Shown here: positions 10,466 to 20,827 of the stretch, piece after piece | How positions within the stretch are numbered: position 1 is the stretch's first letter | Layout of the letters: each line of letters begins with the position of its first letter | NCBI GenBank assembly: GCA_001599975.1 | Contig: BCIO01000003.1 | Location: 2,722,677 to 2,786,676, forward strand | Source: Cystobasidiopsis lactophilus | Lineage: Eukaryota; Basidiomycota; Agaricostilbomycetes; Agaricostilbales; Chionosphaeraceae | DNA length: 64,000 bases | Direction of reading: 5' to 3' | Notes under the pieces: model-generated | Seen by the model: the letters and a program-made list of their open reading frames with translations, nothing else | The model's database searches: none | Told to the model about the DNA's origin: nothing | Position numbers and translations under genes: made by a program

Positions 10466-12272
10466 CTAAGATTTGGCATGCAGTTTGAGAAACGTGTCCG
10501 CCAGCCGGTCGCACCGAGCCAGCGACTCTTTCGCCATGCCCTCGTGCCACCACCACTTCTCACCCCGAGCCTCCCCTTCGGCCGTGACGTCCACCACTTC
10601 CAACCCGACATACTCCCTCCCCGACCGTGTGACGCTCGACGCAAAGCGGGTAGGCGTCCAGTGCTCCTTGCTGGCTTTCGGGTCTAAAGCGTACTTCGCA
10701 GCTTGCTGGGCGAGTTCGATCTGGGAGGCGATGAGGGCAAACGGGGCCAGAGCGATAAAAGTGAAGGCCATGGCCGCCTTGTAAGGAGAGATGACGTGCG
10801 CGGTGGAGCCTAGCCACCGTGCAATGTAAAACGCTAGGCGCATTCCCCAGTCTAATACTCGGCCGACTGCGAGTGTCCACCACCTTTCAGAACGTTTGCG
10901 GATCTGACTGGCGAGAGTCACTCACTGATTTCGAGGAACATGTTGCCCGCCACGACACCGGGGTGCATGGCAAAGCTTCGGATCTTGGAGCCTTGCTGGA
11001 CGAAGTGGTCGTTGAGGGCCCAGGCGAGCAGGGCGATCTCGAACTTGGTCGATTGGTACGAGTGGCCCGAGTCGACGGCCATCGGGTCTTTGGGGTTGTA
11101 GTACTGCGGTAGGCCATCGAGCGAGCCAGTCCAGAGGATGCGAGGCTCTTTCGCTGGGCTGGCTGCTAGAGAGTCGAGGAGGAGCTTGGTTAAGAGAAAG
11201 TGGCCAAAGACGTTGCATTGCCAAGTCCATCTTTAGTCATTCTCAGCGTTGGCCTAGAAGGTCGTGATGCGGATCTCACCTGTGAAGACACCCAACGCAG
11301 AAAGTTGTTAGAGGGGGGCACAACTAGAGTCAACGGAGCGTCTCTCACCTGTGCATTGAAGTCCCCCTCAGATTCTCTTCAAACGGTCTGACGGAGGAAA
11401 GATACGCACCCCATGTTATCCGCGGTCATCATGCCTTTGCGCTCGACCATGCCTTTCGGGTAGGTGACGGCGCCGACAAAGTTGACGACGAGGTCTTTCA
11501 AGACCTCCAGGATCTCAAGGCCGATGAATGGCCCACCGCCAGCGTTGAGGATTAAGTGTGTAATGTAGGGGTATCTGTGTGGGAGTCAATCGAGCTTTGA
11601 GTCCTTGGAAATGACAAAAAGTGCAGGAAATCAACACACCGCTCCTTCAGGCCTTTGGAGCAAGTGATGACGCTCTCCACGCTCCCCAAATCGAGCGGCA
11701 CGAACTCGACCCTCAAGTTTTGCAGCCACCTGAAGTTGTACTCGGCCTTGGACATGGGCTGGTCCTTCAAAGGGACGAGGGAGGAGGAGGGCGCATCAAA
11801 GGTGGAAATGCTCATGACCCTGAGCCGCCTGGTCTGTCGCCAGGCCCTGGTGGACTCGAGCGGCGGCTTCTTGCCTGCTGCTCGCAACAACGCAGAGCAG
11901 ACCTTGTGGCCCTTGACGGCGTTGCGGGCGGCGATGATGAGGGTCAAGCCGTTTGGCGTCGAGAACTCGGAGTGCAGGTTGGACGGCCCAGGCGGCGTCA
12001 GATGTGCGCGGTAGAGATCTGGCGCGGTCGGTTGGCTGAGCTGCTCGAGCAGGCGCAGCGCGATGCCGTAGCCCACAGCGCCAGTTGCGCCTGTCAACAA
12101 GATCGCCGGCGCCGCTGGCCACGTCTCCGGGTCCCTGCGATCCCCTTTGGCTACCTATACAGTGATATGAGGCTGCCAAAGCGCCCACCTTGAGAAGAGC
12201 GACATTTGCTCGCGACGGTCTGCGGGCAAGAGTCCTCCACTCGTAAAAACAAGTTTGGATCTGTGCGTCCAT
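10466..12272 (-). CDS. ERG27: 3-keto-steroid reductase Erg27 (ergosterol synthesis)
   Basis: NADPH-dependent short-chain dehydrogenase that reduces the C3 ketone during C4 demethylation of sterols, in a membrane complex with Erg25 and Erg26. ATG at 12272 (MDAQIQTCFYEWRTLARR), stop at 10466-10468. The first intron joins NVALLK to VAKGDRRD and restores the frame. Visible are the Rossmann motif LLTGATGAVGYGIALRLL, LIIAARN, the NAG-type strand LILNAGG, and the catalytic pair in HSYQSTKFEIALL (Tyr and Lys). Downstream of it comes FAMHPGVVAGNMF, the usual order in Erg27. A C-terminal hydrophobic region (TFIALAPFALIASQI) fits membrane association. Several short introns interrupt the middle. I chose this start because the inner Met near 12100 would lose the N-terminal strand. 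Confidence 0.88.
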
Positions 12273-12653
12273 GCTTCAGTTCTGGTTTGCGGCCTTGGAG
12301 CGTCTGCTGCCTGTCTGTGATGTGTGTGTTGGTGCCTTGAATTGCATTGCGGTCCAATAAGGTTCAAGCGCCTCCTGCTTGCGCCTCAGTCCGACTGGTT
12401 GGGCCTGCGTTCGATTTTGGGCGGAGCGATGGCTTGAATCCCAGCTGCTCCTGATTGCAAGTAGTCGACTGTACAATGGAAGACCAGGAACACGCTGGCT
12501 ATGTGTCTCGCCTGCCAATGCACCCAGCCTTTGCAACGTCTTCGGGCAAGACTTCCCTTCCTGCAACCCTCTTTTGGCCATGTCGCCCTTGCCCATGTCG
12601 TCCATACAAGAAGGGCCGTCCACGTTTCCAGATCTCCTACAGCCACCGCAAGC
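12273..12653. other. Upstream region of ERG27 and of the array
   Basis: Lies between the divergent start of ERG27 and the BRCT-like frame that precedes the array. No gene or conserved element seen; it should contain the ERG27 promoter. Confidence 0.4.
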
Positions 12654-13193
12654 ATGAAGACAGAGAGTCCGAAGAAGCGCCTAAGGATCAGTCCAAGCTT
12701 GGCCGTTTCATCGAAGACCGACTCTCAGAAACCCAGACCGGTTACCTCGACCGCGGGACTCCTCTTTTGGGTCAGCCCGAACTCATTTCGCCCAGAAGAG
12801 ATGGAGGTCGACGGGCGGCGAGGAAGTCTTATAAGCGTGGGACTTCGAGGAGGGCAATGAGGGACATGCAAAGGGCCCAATCTCATTTCAGAACACGAGC
12901 TCGACCGAATTGTCGTTGAGAAAGTTCGAGAACCAATGAGAGACTGTCGACGTCGCAACCACTTCTGTTCCGACGCAGGCCCGTTGGGCAGAACTGAGCT
13001 CGTTCTGGCCCTCTCTTCCCCCGACGGCCGTTGTTCGACCTTCGCAACTCTCCCAGCGCACCCTCGTGCAGCACTCGCAGTATTCTTATTCTGATCCTTA
13101 TCCGCCAAGCAACTCTTCAAGCTCCTTCATCAGGCTTGAATCTTCTCCCTCCCGTTCCGCATTCCACCCCCTCTGGCATTGTCGACCGCTGCA
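12654..13193 (+). other. BRCT-like reading frame, interrupted, in front of the array
   Basis: ATG 12654 opens a frame MKTESPKKRLRISPSLAV..., with TSTAGLLFWVSPNSF and SLISVGLRGGQ, stopped by TGA at 12858-12860. The same frame continues after the stop with GPNLISEHELDRIVVEKV. The order hydrophobic strand, helix, LI...GG, then IVV strand is what a Rap1-type BRCT domain shows (compare the N-terminus of human RAP1), but the match is loose. It could be a decayed BRCT exon once joined to RL1, a short unrelated gene or 5' UTR. No splice acceptor lies between 13135 and the ATG of RL1, so RL1 is best started at 13194. Confidence 0.3.
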
Positions 13194-14838
13194 ATGCCAC
13201 GAAATCCAATCTCGGCAGACCACTACCCCAAGGAGGACGTCCGCAAGATCAAGTACACCGTTGAGGCCATTGAAGACGCCAAGGGCCGCAAGGACGTCGC
13301 CAGCGAGCTGGAGCGCAGGTTCAGGACGGAAGTGAGTCGAGTTTACTTGGGTGCTGGCTCAGCCTTGGCCAAACGCTGATCGAGAGCTCTATTGCAGAAT
13401 CGGAGTGCGGCCTACTATCGAGCTTGGCTGGACAGCGCTCCGTCTTGGTTGAAGACCGTTGGCGCCGATTCCTCCGTCTGGAAGCACTGCGCCCGCCTTG
13501 CCAGCCAGGATTACATCTTGACGGGCACTACCTTGTGAGCTCCTCGGTGTATTCTTTCTTCTGCGCTTGTCCTCAATTGCATTGCTTGACTTTCAGGCAG
13601 AAGGGATCGAGCGCGTCAGGTACGAACTCGAACACTCGTTCTGTCAGCCTCGAGCGTCTTCTAATCTTCATTTGGTCATGGCAGCTGCTTTGAATCAGTC
13701 TCCAACTACAAAGTCCCAGATCGATTCGTCGTCCTCTGAAGAAGACAGCGGTACCACAGAGGAAGAGGATGACGAGGACGACGAGACCGACGAGGAGGAA
13801 GCCGCGCCCTCCCCTGAGCCCCGGTCCACCCCAGCAGGAGCTTCTCCTTTCTCGGAGGAGCTGGAGATCCACCGCTGCCGAGTCATCGTCAAAGAGCTGA
13901 GGAAGGGCAAATCAGTCCCCGATGTGATTGCAACTCTCAAAGCCAGCTTCGACAGCCAAGAGCCCCACACACTCAGCTCTTACCGGCATTGGCTTTATAA
14001 GAAGCGCGAACTAGGCAAGAGTGTTTTGGACATTTGCCGGGAGGTTGCCTTCCACTCTCCCAAGGAGCCGGCACCTGCCAGCTCCTCCCCTTCAAAGCGC
14101 CCGGGTCCGACCGCCGATAGTGGCCCATCATCGAAGAAGACCCGATTGGATAATGGGGCGGTAGTGACCCCTCCGGTTGCCTCAACCTCGGCTGCTGTCT
14201 CCACCTCGAAGTCAACCACTTCGAAGAGCGGCACCAGCTCCAAGGCTGCTGCCACCCCTTCCAAAGCTACAGTCCAGCCAACTCGCGTCTTCTCACGCAA
14301 AAGTTTGCCCGCGCCGTCTCAGAAACCAGCCTCGTCCAGTCAGACCACCGCCAAGCTCCCCGCGCCAACGCCCGCAGCTTCTGCCTCGACTTCGAGCGCC
14401 CGGCCCGACCGACCGAGAGCTGAGGCTCCAAAACCAAAGCTCCTTGGAAAGCCTGCAGCAGCCAAGGAGCCCGTCCCTGTTGCTCCAGAGACTCCCTTGA
14501 CGCCCCATCCTATTCACCGTGCTATCAAGGTCCTCCGCGCCATGGACGCGGTCGATAACTTCCTGAAAGAAAGCAAGAGCATGCTGGACGAAAGAGAACC
14601 CTTCTCTCGAGCCCAAGCCTTGGATCTCTACTACCGGCTGTCGGGCAACCTTGACCTGATGGTGGTTCACGCCATGACGGATGGCGCGTCGTCGCGAGCC
14701 ATCAAAGGCTTTTGGACGACCTCGCAAGATCAGTCCATCATTTCTGGCGATGAGCAATCCTTGTTACAAGAGAAAGGGGCGGCCGAGATTGCCAAAAGGC
14801 GGGCGTTCATGCAGGAGCAGGGTTGGCTGTCCGCTTGA
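13194..14838 (+). CDS. RL1: Rap1-like protein, modules A and C plus RCT domain
   Basis: First gene of the thirteen-gene array. Exons 13194-13331, 13398-13534, 13597-13619 and 13685-14838; all junctions are in phase. Start MPRNPISADHYPKEDV. An A-type helical module runs from KIKYTVEAIEDAKGRKDV through ELERRFRTENRSAAYYRAWL to SSVWKHCARLAS. An acidic stretch follows (SSSSEEDSGTTEEEDDEDD). A C-type module has CRVIVKELRKGKSVPDVI, EPHTLSSYRHWL and KSVLDICREVAF. Then comes a Ser/Thr/Pro/Ala/Lys-rich linker. The last 100 or so residues form the RCT-like domain: LDLYYRLSGNLDLMVVHAM, GFWTTSQDQSII, KRRAFMQEQGWLSA. In known Rap1, the Myb domain binds DNA or partners and the RCT domain recruits partners (human TRF2, fission-yeast Taz1, budding-yeast Sir/Rif proteins). 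That function is inferred here. Confidence 0.8.
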
Positions 14839-14999
14839 GACGTAAGTTCTTAGTTATTGAGAACTCTTTCGATCAAGTCCTGACAGTCAATTCACCAGAT
14901 TTACATGTGGCTTGCCTTCAGTACTCGAAGACGTACAGGGAACGAATGAAAATTTGGCTGTCACTCTTAATCTCCGCCAACCAACTAGTTTGGCTTGAA

Positions 15000-16774
15000 A
15001 TGGCCAACATTCCTGATCCATCGAGCTTGCCTCTAGAGAATCCACTCACCAGCGAGCCGGAAGAAAGCGAAGAAGCGAGCACCAAATCGGAAAGTCAGCA
15101 GAGCCCGAGAACATATGGCCGTGGCAGCAAAAAACGGCGATGTGGGTCGCTTTCCATGTTTCCCTTGCTTTTATTTAGAGATCTGTCTGACACTAAGAGC
15201 AGTCGGCCAGCCGTGGACTGATAGGGCCGAGAAGGTCGCTTTCGCCGTCCAGCTGATCATGAATTCGGGTGTGTCTACGTGTCTCATGGCATAATTTCCT
15301 CTCTGTTCGATCTAATTCATGGTCTCTAGATGTGTCGTTGGTCGCCACCGCTAGTGCCCTCAGAGAACACTACAACGTAGGTCCGCTTTCTCCTGTCTGT
15401 CTGGGACTTTACACATCTAACTAAAGGGGCGCGCAGGACGAAACGCGGACCACAGCATCTTGGAAAGCTCTCCTGTCTATGAACACCCGATGGGTCAGTG
15501 AACTTTTCGATGGGCACTATCTCTCCATTCGGGAGTACACGCAAACGATGAAGGCCAATCGTGAGTCGAGCTTTTGTCTGACTTACACCCGACTCAAGTC
15601 TACCGTACAGCACCCAACTCTGCCACAGCGGTCTGTGAAGAGAACCAAGGCCCGCTCGAGGAGATTGGAGCAAGCCTGGAGGCATCGCCGCCCTTCAAGC
15701 GCCGTCGAGTACTCAACAGCAGCGACCCTCTCTCGTCCTATGTCCCAAGCGAGCCTCTCGATTCCGGCACCAGAGGAACTGTTCTCAGAGACCTCACACC
15801 CTCTGGGAGTGACGACCCCGTCTCTACCTCTACTGCGCACACCTCCTTCGGCCTCTCTTCTGACTCAAGTGCCACCAAGAGTTCCAGTCCGACTCTCAGC
15901 GTCAAGAACAGATCAACTGTTTTTCATGCGACTCCTTCCAGTATGAGAGACGCACCTTATCAGAAGGAAGCCAAGGAGAACTTCGACTGCACCATGCGGG
16001 ACGAGGACGAAGAGGAGGTGGATCCAGAGGCGGTGCGTACTGAGCTTATATTCCTGAAGTTGAAAGGTCTGACTGTCGTCGTACTAGGCCGTCGCAAATG
16101 ACGAATACAACATCGACGCTTTGTTGCGCATCTATGACTTCCTCAAGATGAACGCCCAAGACAATGATCTTGGTCTCGATCCCGTCACTGCTGTGGACAA
16201 GTTCTTCGGTCTCTCCGGCAACATTCACCACGTCAGAATGCACATGAAGCTCGTCGAGGCGGAAGGCACCGACTGGATCCTCCACGACGACCAGATGTGG
16301 ACCTCTGGCCACGACGCCCTCCTGTGCACGGCCGAAGGCAGAAAAGAGGTCGTCGGTCTCACGTCGGAAGAGCTGGTTTGCCAGAGGGAGAGCTTTCACC
16401 GCAGCATGGTCGGCCCTGCGTTCACCTTTGATCGCATCAGCCGCACGAAACGCAACCTCACCCAGTTTGCGACCTGCATCGCCGCCCTTCGCCAACAACC
16501 AGCCGCAAGCGAAGCTCTCCTTCGCTGGGATCCCATTGGCGTCATCCAGCTCTACATTGCCTACTCCGGCGATGCCAACCTCGTCGCCGGCCACCTGGTT
16601 CTTCTTTCGAGTGGCCTTTTGAAAGGGATGGGCGGCAACGTGGGAACCGGTTTCTGGACTATCGAGCAAGACAAGGAGCTTTTATCCACCGGGCGGGCCA
16701 CCATCCTCAGCGGCAAGAGCCCAGAAGACATCGAAAAGAGGCTGGCTTTTCTGCAGCAGCATGATTGGGCCTAG
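15000..16774 (+). CDS. RL2: Rap1-like protein with one A module and two RCT-like domains
   Basis: ATG 15000 (MANIPDPSSLPLENPL). About seven exons. The A module is split over small exons: VGQPWTDRAEKVAFAVQ, DVSLVATASALREHYN, and TASWKALLSMNTRWVSELFD with REYTQTMKAN. A Ser-rich linker follows, with an acidic run DEDEEEVDPEA at an intron. The last exon has two RCT-like domains in series. The first reads AVDKFFGLSGNIHHVRMHM, MWTSGHDALLCT and CQRESFHRSM. The second reads VIQLYIAYSGDANLVAGHL, GFWTIEQDKELLSTGRA and EKRLAFLQQHDWA. No C module is present. It starts about 160 bp after the stop of RL1, so its promoter must be short or overlap the RL1 3' end. It is the only member with a doubled RCT. Confidence 0.77.
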
Positions 16775-17593
16775 AGTTGGTGTCAACGGCGGAAGAGTTG
16801 GGGAGGCCGGAGTACACACCGGTGTGGGCTGCTGGAGGGATTAATAGCGGAAGGTGGCGAATAGTCTCCGTTGTTCCTCGAGGTAAATCTTTTAAAGGAA
16901 AGGTTAAAAGCAATGAGATGCACACGCGCGTCAAGTATACACACTGCTGAGAGCCAAAGCAAACGGCAGCAGCGACATCAACCACAAGAGCGAGCGTTGC
17001 CACTGCTTTGCCCATTTCGCGATCTCTGCCAGACTGCCAGTTACTCCACCTCCGTCGTCATTCTTCAGTAAATTATGGCTTGAAGTGTCGAAAATGGCTT
17101 CTTAGGCGTGTTGCTGCGCAGCTTGACGGATTGAGCCGACCGCAGGACACACCGAGTGCGTTCATGCAGTGGCAACGCGCTCTTCGTACTTGAGCTCTTT
17201 GGAGATTGCTGTGACGGCTCGTTGGCGACGGCTCTGCTCCGCTGGCTCCTTGATGTCCACGCCAGCCAGCGCATCTGCGCCAGGTGCCTGTCATTTGTCA
17301 GCCCATTGAACCTGTCCTCCTCCTTCCTCTCGAGAATGCCACCCTTCTCTGCTGGCTCTCAGTCCCCGCTTTGGAACGTTGGACCTGGCCTGCCAAGTTT
17401 GGGCTAGAGTAGAACAGGCCACAGAGGCTGATGTCCATCTTCAACCAACTGGGCGGCCAGTATCGAGCTGGAGGCGAGCAGCGAGGACTCTTTCGGCAGT
17501 GCACGACTCACGAGTGTTGATGAGACAGGCGGCCCACCACCTTACATCCTCACCCACCCTTCACGCACTATAACCGTCCCTGTGCAGTCTCAA
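16775..17593. other. Intergenic, RL2-RL3
   Basis: 819 bp with no supported gene. Reading frames on both strands are short and lack the family motifs. It contains the RL3 promoter. Confidence 0.4.
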
Positions 17594-18749
17594 ATGCGTC
17601 CTCGCTCGACGGAGGGCCGAGGAAGTCAAGGCACGCCTTTCGACAAAGCCCTTCTGTCGGAGCGAATCGAGATCGTGGTCGGCCTGTTGGTTGATAACAA
17701 AAACTTGTCCCAGGGCGACATCGCTAAGCACCTTGCCGAAAAATACAACCAGCAAGAGTACCATCCCGCCCAATCCTGGAGAAGTGAGCCACCTTTTTCC
17801 CCGGCTTCGGCGCCTTCTTACGTTGGTGACTGCAGGCTTTTTGTCGCGACCTACGAAGCATGAAGATGGTTATGAGGGAAAGTCGGTGATGAATCTGGCC
17901 GCCGCCAAAGCTGCCCGAATTCGCCGAGAGCGGCGCTCGCAGTCGGAAGAGCCACCACTGCCTCCGCAGAAGTCGCAGGAGCGCCCCGCCAAGACTCCGC
18001 CGCAGGTTCAGCAGCAGTCAGAAGACCATCTTGAAGCACCAGAAATCTTCACCATTGACGACGATGAGAGCGAAGAGTCGGAAGCCGAGAAGGAGCAGCC
18101 GCCGCCCAAGAAAAAAGTTCGCCGCATTGCGCCCTCTCTGTCGCCCACCTCATCAACTCCAACGGCAAGCCAGCCCGTCCCGACCCAAGCTTTGGATCTG
18201 CCAGATGGCATGGCCCAGCTGGTCGCCGACCGCCAAGAGAGCCTCAATCGGCAACGCTCCGAGAGTCCGGACAAGCCATTGGCCATGCTCGTCGCGCTCA
18301 ACCACTACCCTGCCCTCAAAGAGACTCTTCACCTCGGCTCCTCTCCGCCGACATCTAGCCAAAGCCGTTCGCCAAATCCATCTCCCGTGAATCGTTCTGC
18401 GCCTCTACCTGAAGCCTCACCTTTCAGCTTGAATCCCAGAATCTCATTGTTCAAGCTGCTCGCGGAAGTCCAAAGCTTCATCAACCGCAACGAAGACCTC
18501 GTCGAACACCACCGTTTGTCATTCCAACAAGTGGCCAGCATTTAGTTCGCGTTCTCCGGCAACGAGGTCTTCGTCCAGGCCGAAGTGGAGGCGGCAGCTG
18601 ATGGCGGCTCGCTCGACATACCAGCTCGATGGGGGGAGCATCAAGATGGACTCCTCTTTGCAGGTCGCCGCCAAGATGCCCTCCTCATCAAGAGTGAGAA
18701 GCTGGTCTCCACGCGCGAGGCCTTCTTGCGAAACCTCGGCTTGCTGTGA
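17594..18749 (+). pseudogene. RL3: Rap1-like gene with an in-frame stop inside the RCT domain
   Basis: ATG 17594 (MRPRSTEGRGSQGTPFDKAL). Exon 17594-17783 joins 17836 onward in phase. A C-type module reads KALLSERIEIVVGLLVDN, IAKHLAEKYNQQEYHPAQSW, then GKSVMNLAAAKAAR. The linker is acidic and Pro-rich with IDDDESEESEAEKEQ. The RCT begins with RISLFKLLAEVQSFINR and SFQQVASI, then meets TAG at 18543-18545. The same frame continues after it with FAFSGNEVFVQAEVE, ARWGEHQDGLLFAGR and STREAFLRNLGLL, ending TGA at 18747-18749. Relatives have Tyr at the stop position (LYYxLSG), so one base change explains it, and everything around is well kept. It is thus a very young pseudogene, a gene making a truncated protein without a working RCT, or an error. 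No plausible intron removes the stop. Confidence 0.75.
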
Positions 18750-19474
18750 ATGCTTGGGTGTTGGTGAGTATGCAGGCAGTCTGTGGCACCTTCGCTCGCT
18801 TATGATCACTGATGAGGCACTAGGTTCGCAAGCAAAAGGGAGAGGGAGTGTGGATGGCTTTGTTTTAGCAAATCAAAAGGGCTGAAATTTTGCTGAGATC
18901 TTAGTCAAATTTGACTCTTGCCTCAACGCGCCAGTGAGACGCAAAACGTGAAGATGCAATCCTGCGTGGAGTCGACGAGCGTGACTGGGTGGCAAATCGC
19001 TTTGGGTTGAACTTTGAACCTTGTTCGAAGACACCCACCTTGCGACCTGGTGCTCTGTGGCCTCTCTATTATCTGAGCTTTGTCTTGTGCTTGCTCTTGC
19101 TCCTGCTCGTAATCGATAAGATGCTGCTGATGGGGTGGCGTCGTGCTTAATGGCCTCAATGCGGCTCGACCCTGCTGACCTGGCCGTCGCGCCCGCTCTC
19201 TCGATCCCCGCGTGCAATTTGGTCTGGATACTTTGTTTCAATCTGTTGGTTTCTCGTAGGCCGCTGTCGGGCCGCACCACATTTGCCATGAGAGCACTGC
19301 TCAGAGACATTTTTCTGGCGCTCGGTCCCTGGCCTCTCTTCTCTCGCATTGGCGAGGTGGGACGCTCTCTCCTCTCCGTGTAAGTGCTTCTGTAACATCT
19401 GAAAAAGCTGCGACAGGGCTGAAAAGAGGGGCATCCAAGGCAGCTGCGGATCCGGCTTGTTCCAGCGGCTTTAA
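18750..19474. other. Intergenic, RL3-RL4
   Basis: 725 bp, nothing recognisable on either strand. It should hold the RL3 terminator and RL4 promoter. Confidence 0.4.
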
Positions 19475-20652
19475 ATGAAAATGGACGCGCCCATCTCCTC
19501 GCCAGCGTCTCCAGGGCCCAGTGATGGCAGACACGCTGTCCGACGTGTCAAATTCAACAAGTCATTGCTGGCGGAACGCATGAAGCTGGTCAAAAGCCTC
19601 CTGCTGGAGGGTAAAGGCTCGAGGCAGATTTGCCAACACCTTCGGCGGGCCTACCTCGAGGTCGAGCCTCACTCCGTCGAGTCTTGGTACAGTTCGTGCT
19701 TGTTCCTGTCTGAATTTCAGCAAGGCGCTTTAACTAGAGCTTGCCAGGCTACATCTGGAGGCCGTTCAACTCGCACAGTCCTGTGCCCGGCATGGCGATC
19801 CTGGACGTCTGCAGGAAGCAAATCGGTCAACCAACTTCCAGTGCAGCAAATCCCTCTCACACAGACTCGGACATGTCTACGTCGTCCAGCGATGGCAGCG
19901 ATTATGAAGATGGCGCCTCGGACGCGACCAGCTCCAGCTCAGACGAAGAAGACTCCGACGCAGAGCAGCGTAGCAGGAAGAGGCGGCGGCTGTCAAGTGT
20001 CACATCCGTGGCTACCAAGCGCTCTGATGCTCCCACTAGCTTTCTTGCAAGCCCCGAATTGGTTCGTAAGGACAGCTGCGCCTCGACCTCGACTTGTTCG
20101 ACCAGTTCGCCCAGTGAACGCTCTCTGGCCACACTGTCAAAGGAGCGGCCGCCAATAATCGACTCGGAAAGCGAAAGCGACAGCGAGGACGAGCCTTTGG
20201 CCAAGAGTCGGCCACCCGTGCAACGACCTCCAAAGTCGCAGAAGTCCGCCCGAAAGTCTTGCGTTTTCCCACCACCACAGTCTTCATCGCTCGCCTCTAC
20301 GAGGTCGCAGACGCCACCTCCAGTCGCCCCTGCTAAGCCCGCCAAACCTCACCCGAAAGCAAACTTCTTGCAAAACTACCTACATCTCCAAGCCTTCTTC
20401 CAGACGCACTCGAACGACATCCAAGCTATGAAGCTCTCGTTCGAACAAGCGGCGGACGTCTATTTCGCCATGTCTGGAGACCCAAAGCTGCTGGAGACCT
20501 ACTTCGCCAAGGGCGGAACATGTCGATCATCTTGGACGGAGGAGCAAGACTTCTTCTTACTGGATGGCTGCAGACCGGTGGCGCTCACGGTCAAAGGCGA
20601 GACTGCAACAGTCGCTCGCGAGGCCTTCCTCAAGCGCTATGGCTGGCTATGA
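19475..20652 (+). CDS. RL4: Rap1-like protein, module C plus RCT domain
   Basis: Two exons: 19475-19691 and 19748-20652, in phase. Start MKMDAPISSPASPGPSDG. C module: RRVKFNKSLLAERMKLVKSL, GSRQICQHLRRAYLEVEPHS and VESW, interrupted by the intron, then YIWRPFNSHSPVPGMAILD and VCRKQIG. The linker is strongly acidic and Ser-rich (SSDGSDYEDG, SSSDEEDSD, DSESESDSEDE) with RKRRRLSS as a possible nuclear signal. RCT: HLQAFFQTHSNDIQAM, ADVYFAMSGDPKLLETYF, SSWTEEQDFFLLDG, VAREAFLKRYGWL. It is the simplest complete member of the family (one module, one RCT) and has no visible defect. Confidence 0.83.
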
Positions 20653-20827
20653 AGAAATGAGCCCTTGCTGGCTCCGACACCGTGTTCTATGCGTCCCTTT
20701 GGGTGTGAAAGAAGATGTTTATACTTTTAATCACCACAACCGGGCGATGGACAAAGGGGGCGGCGACTTTTTTTCCAGGCCTTCCTTTCGAGAGAAGCAA
20801 CTTTCTTTCGCTGTCGACCACCATAAT
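20653..20827 (+). promoter_or_regulatory. RL5 upstream region, similar to that of RL6
   Basis: The stretch ending at the RL5 start shares a block with the DNA before RL6 (22978-23048). In both, GGCGACTTTTT is followed by a CCTTCCTTT block, an AACTTTC block and a run ending in CACCA just before AATATG or AAAATG. This points to a shared promoter or leader copied with the gene. Confidence 0.5.

Noticed and set aside
11621-12193. 190-residue plus-strand frame across ERG27
   Set aside because: Antisense shadow of the Erg27 Rossmann domain; composition is Arg/Ala/Gly-rich as expected for a reverse frame.
16046-16669. 207-residue minus-strand frame inside RL2
   Set aside because: Mirror of the RL2 last exon; no start context, no domain, and the plus strand codes for a clear RCT pair.
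19135-19383. Hydrophobic frame between RL3 and RL4
   Set aside because: No ATG context or family; probably chance in intergenic DNA.
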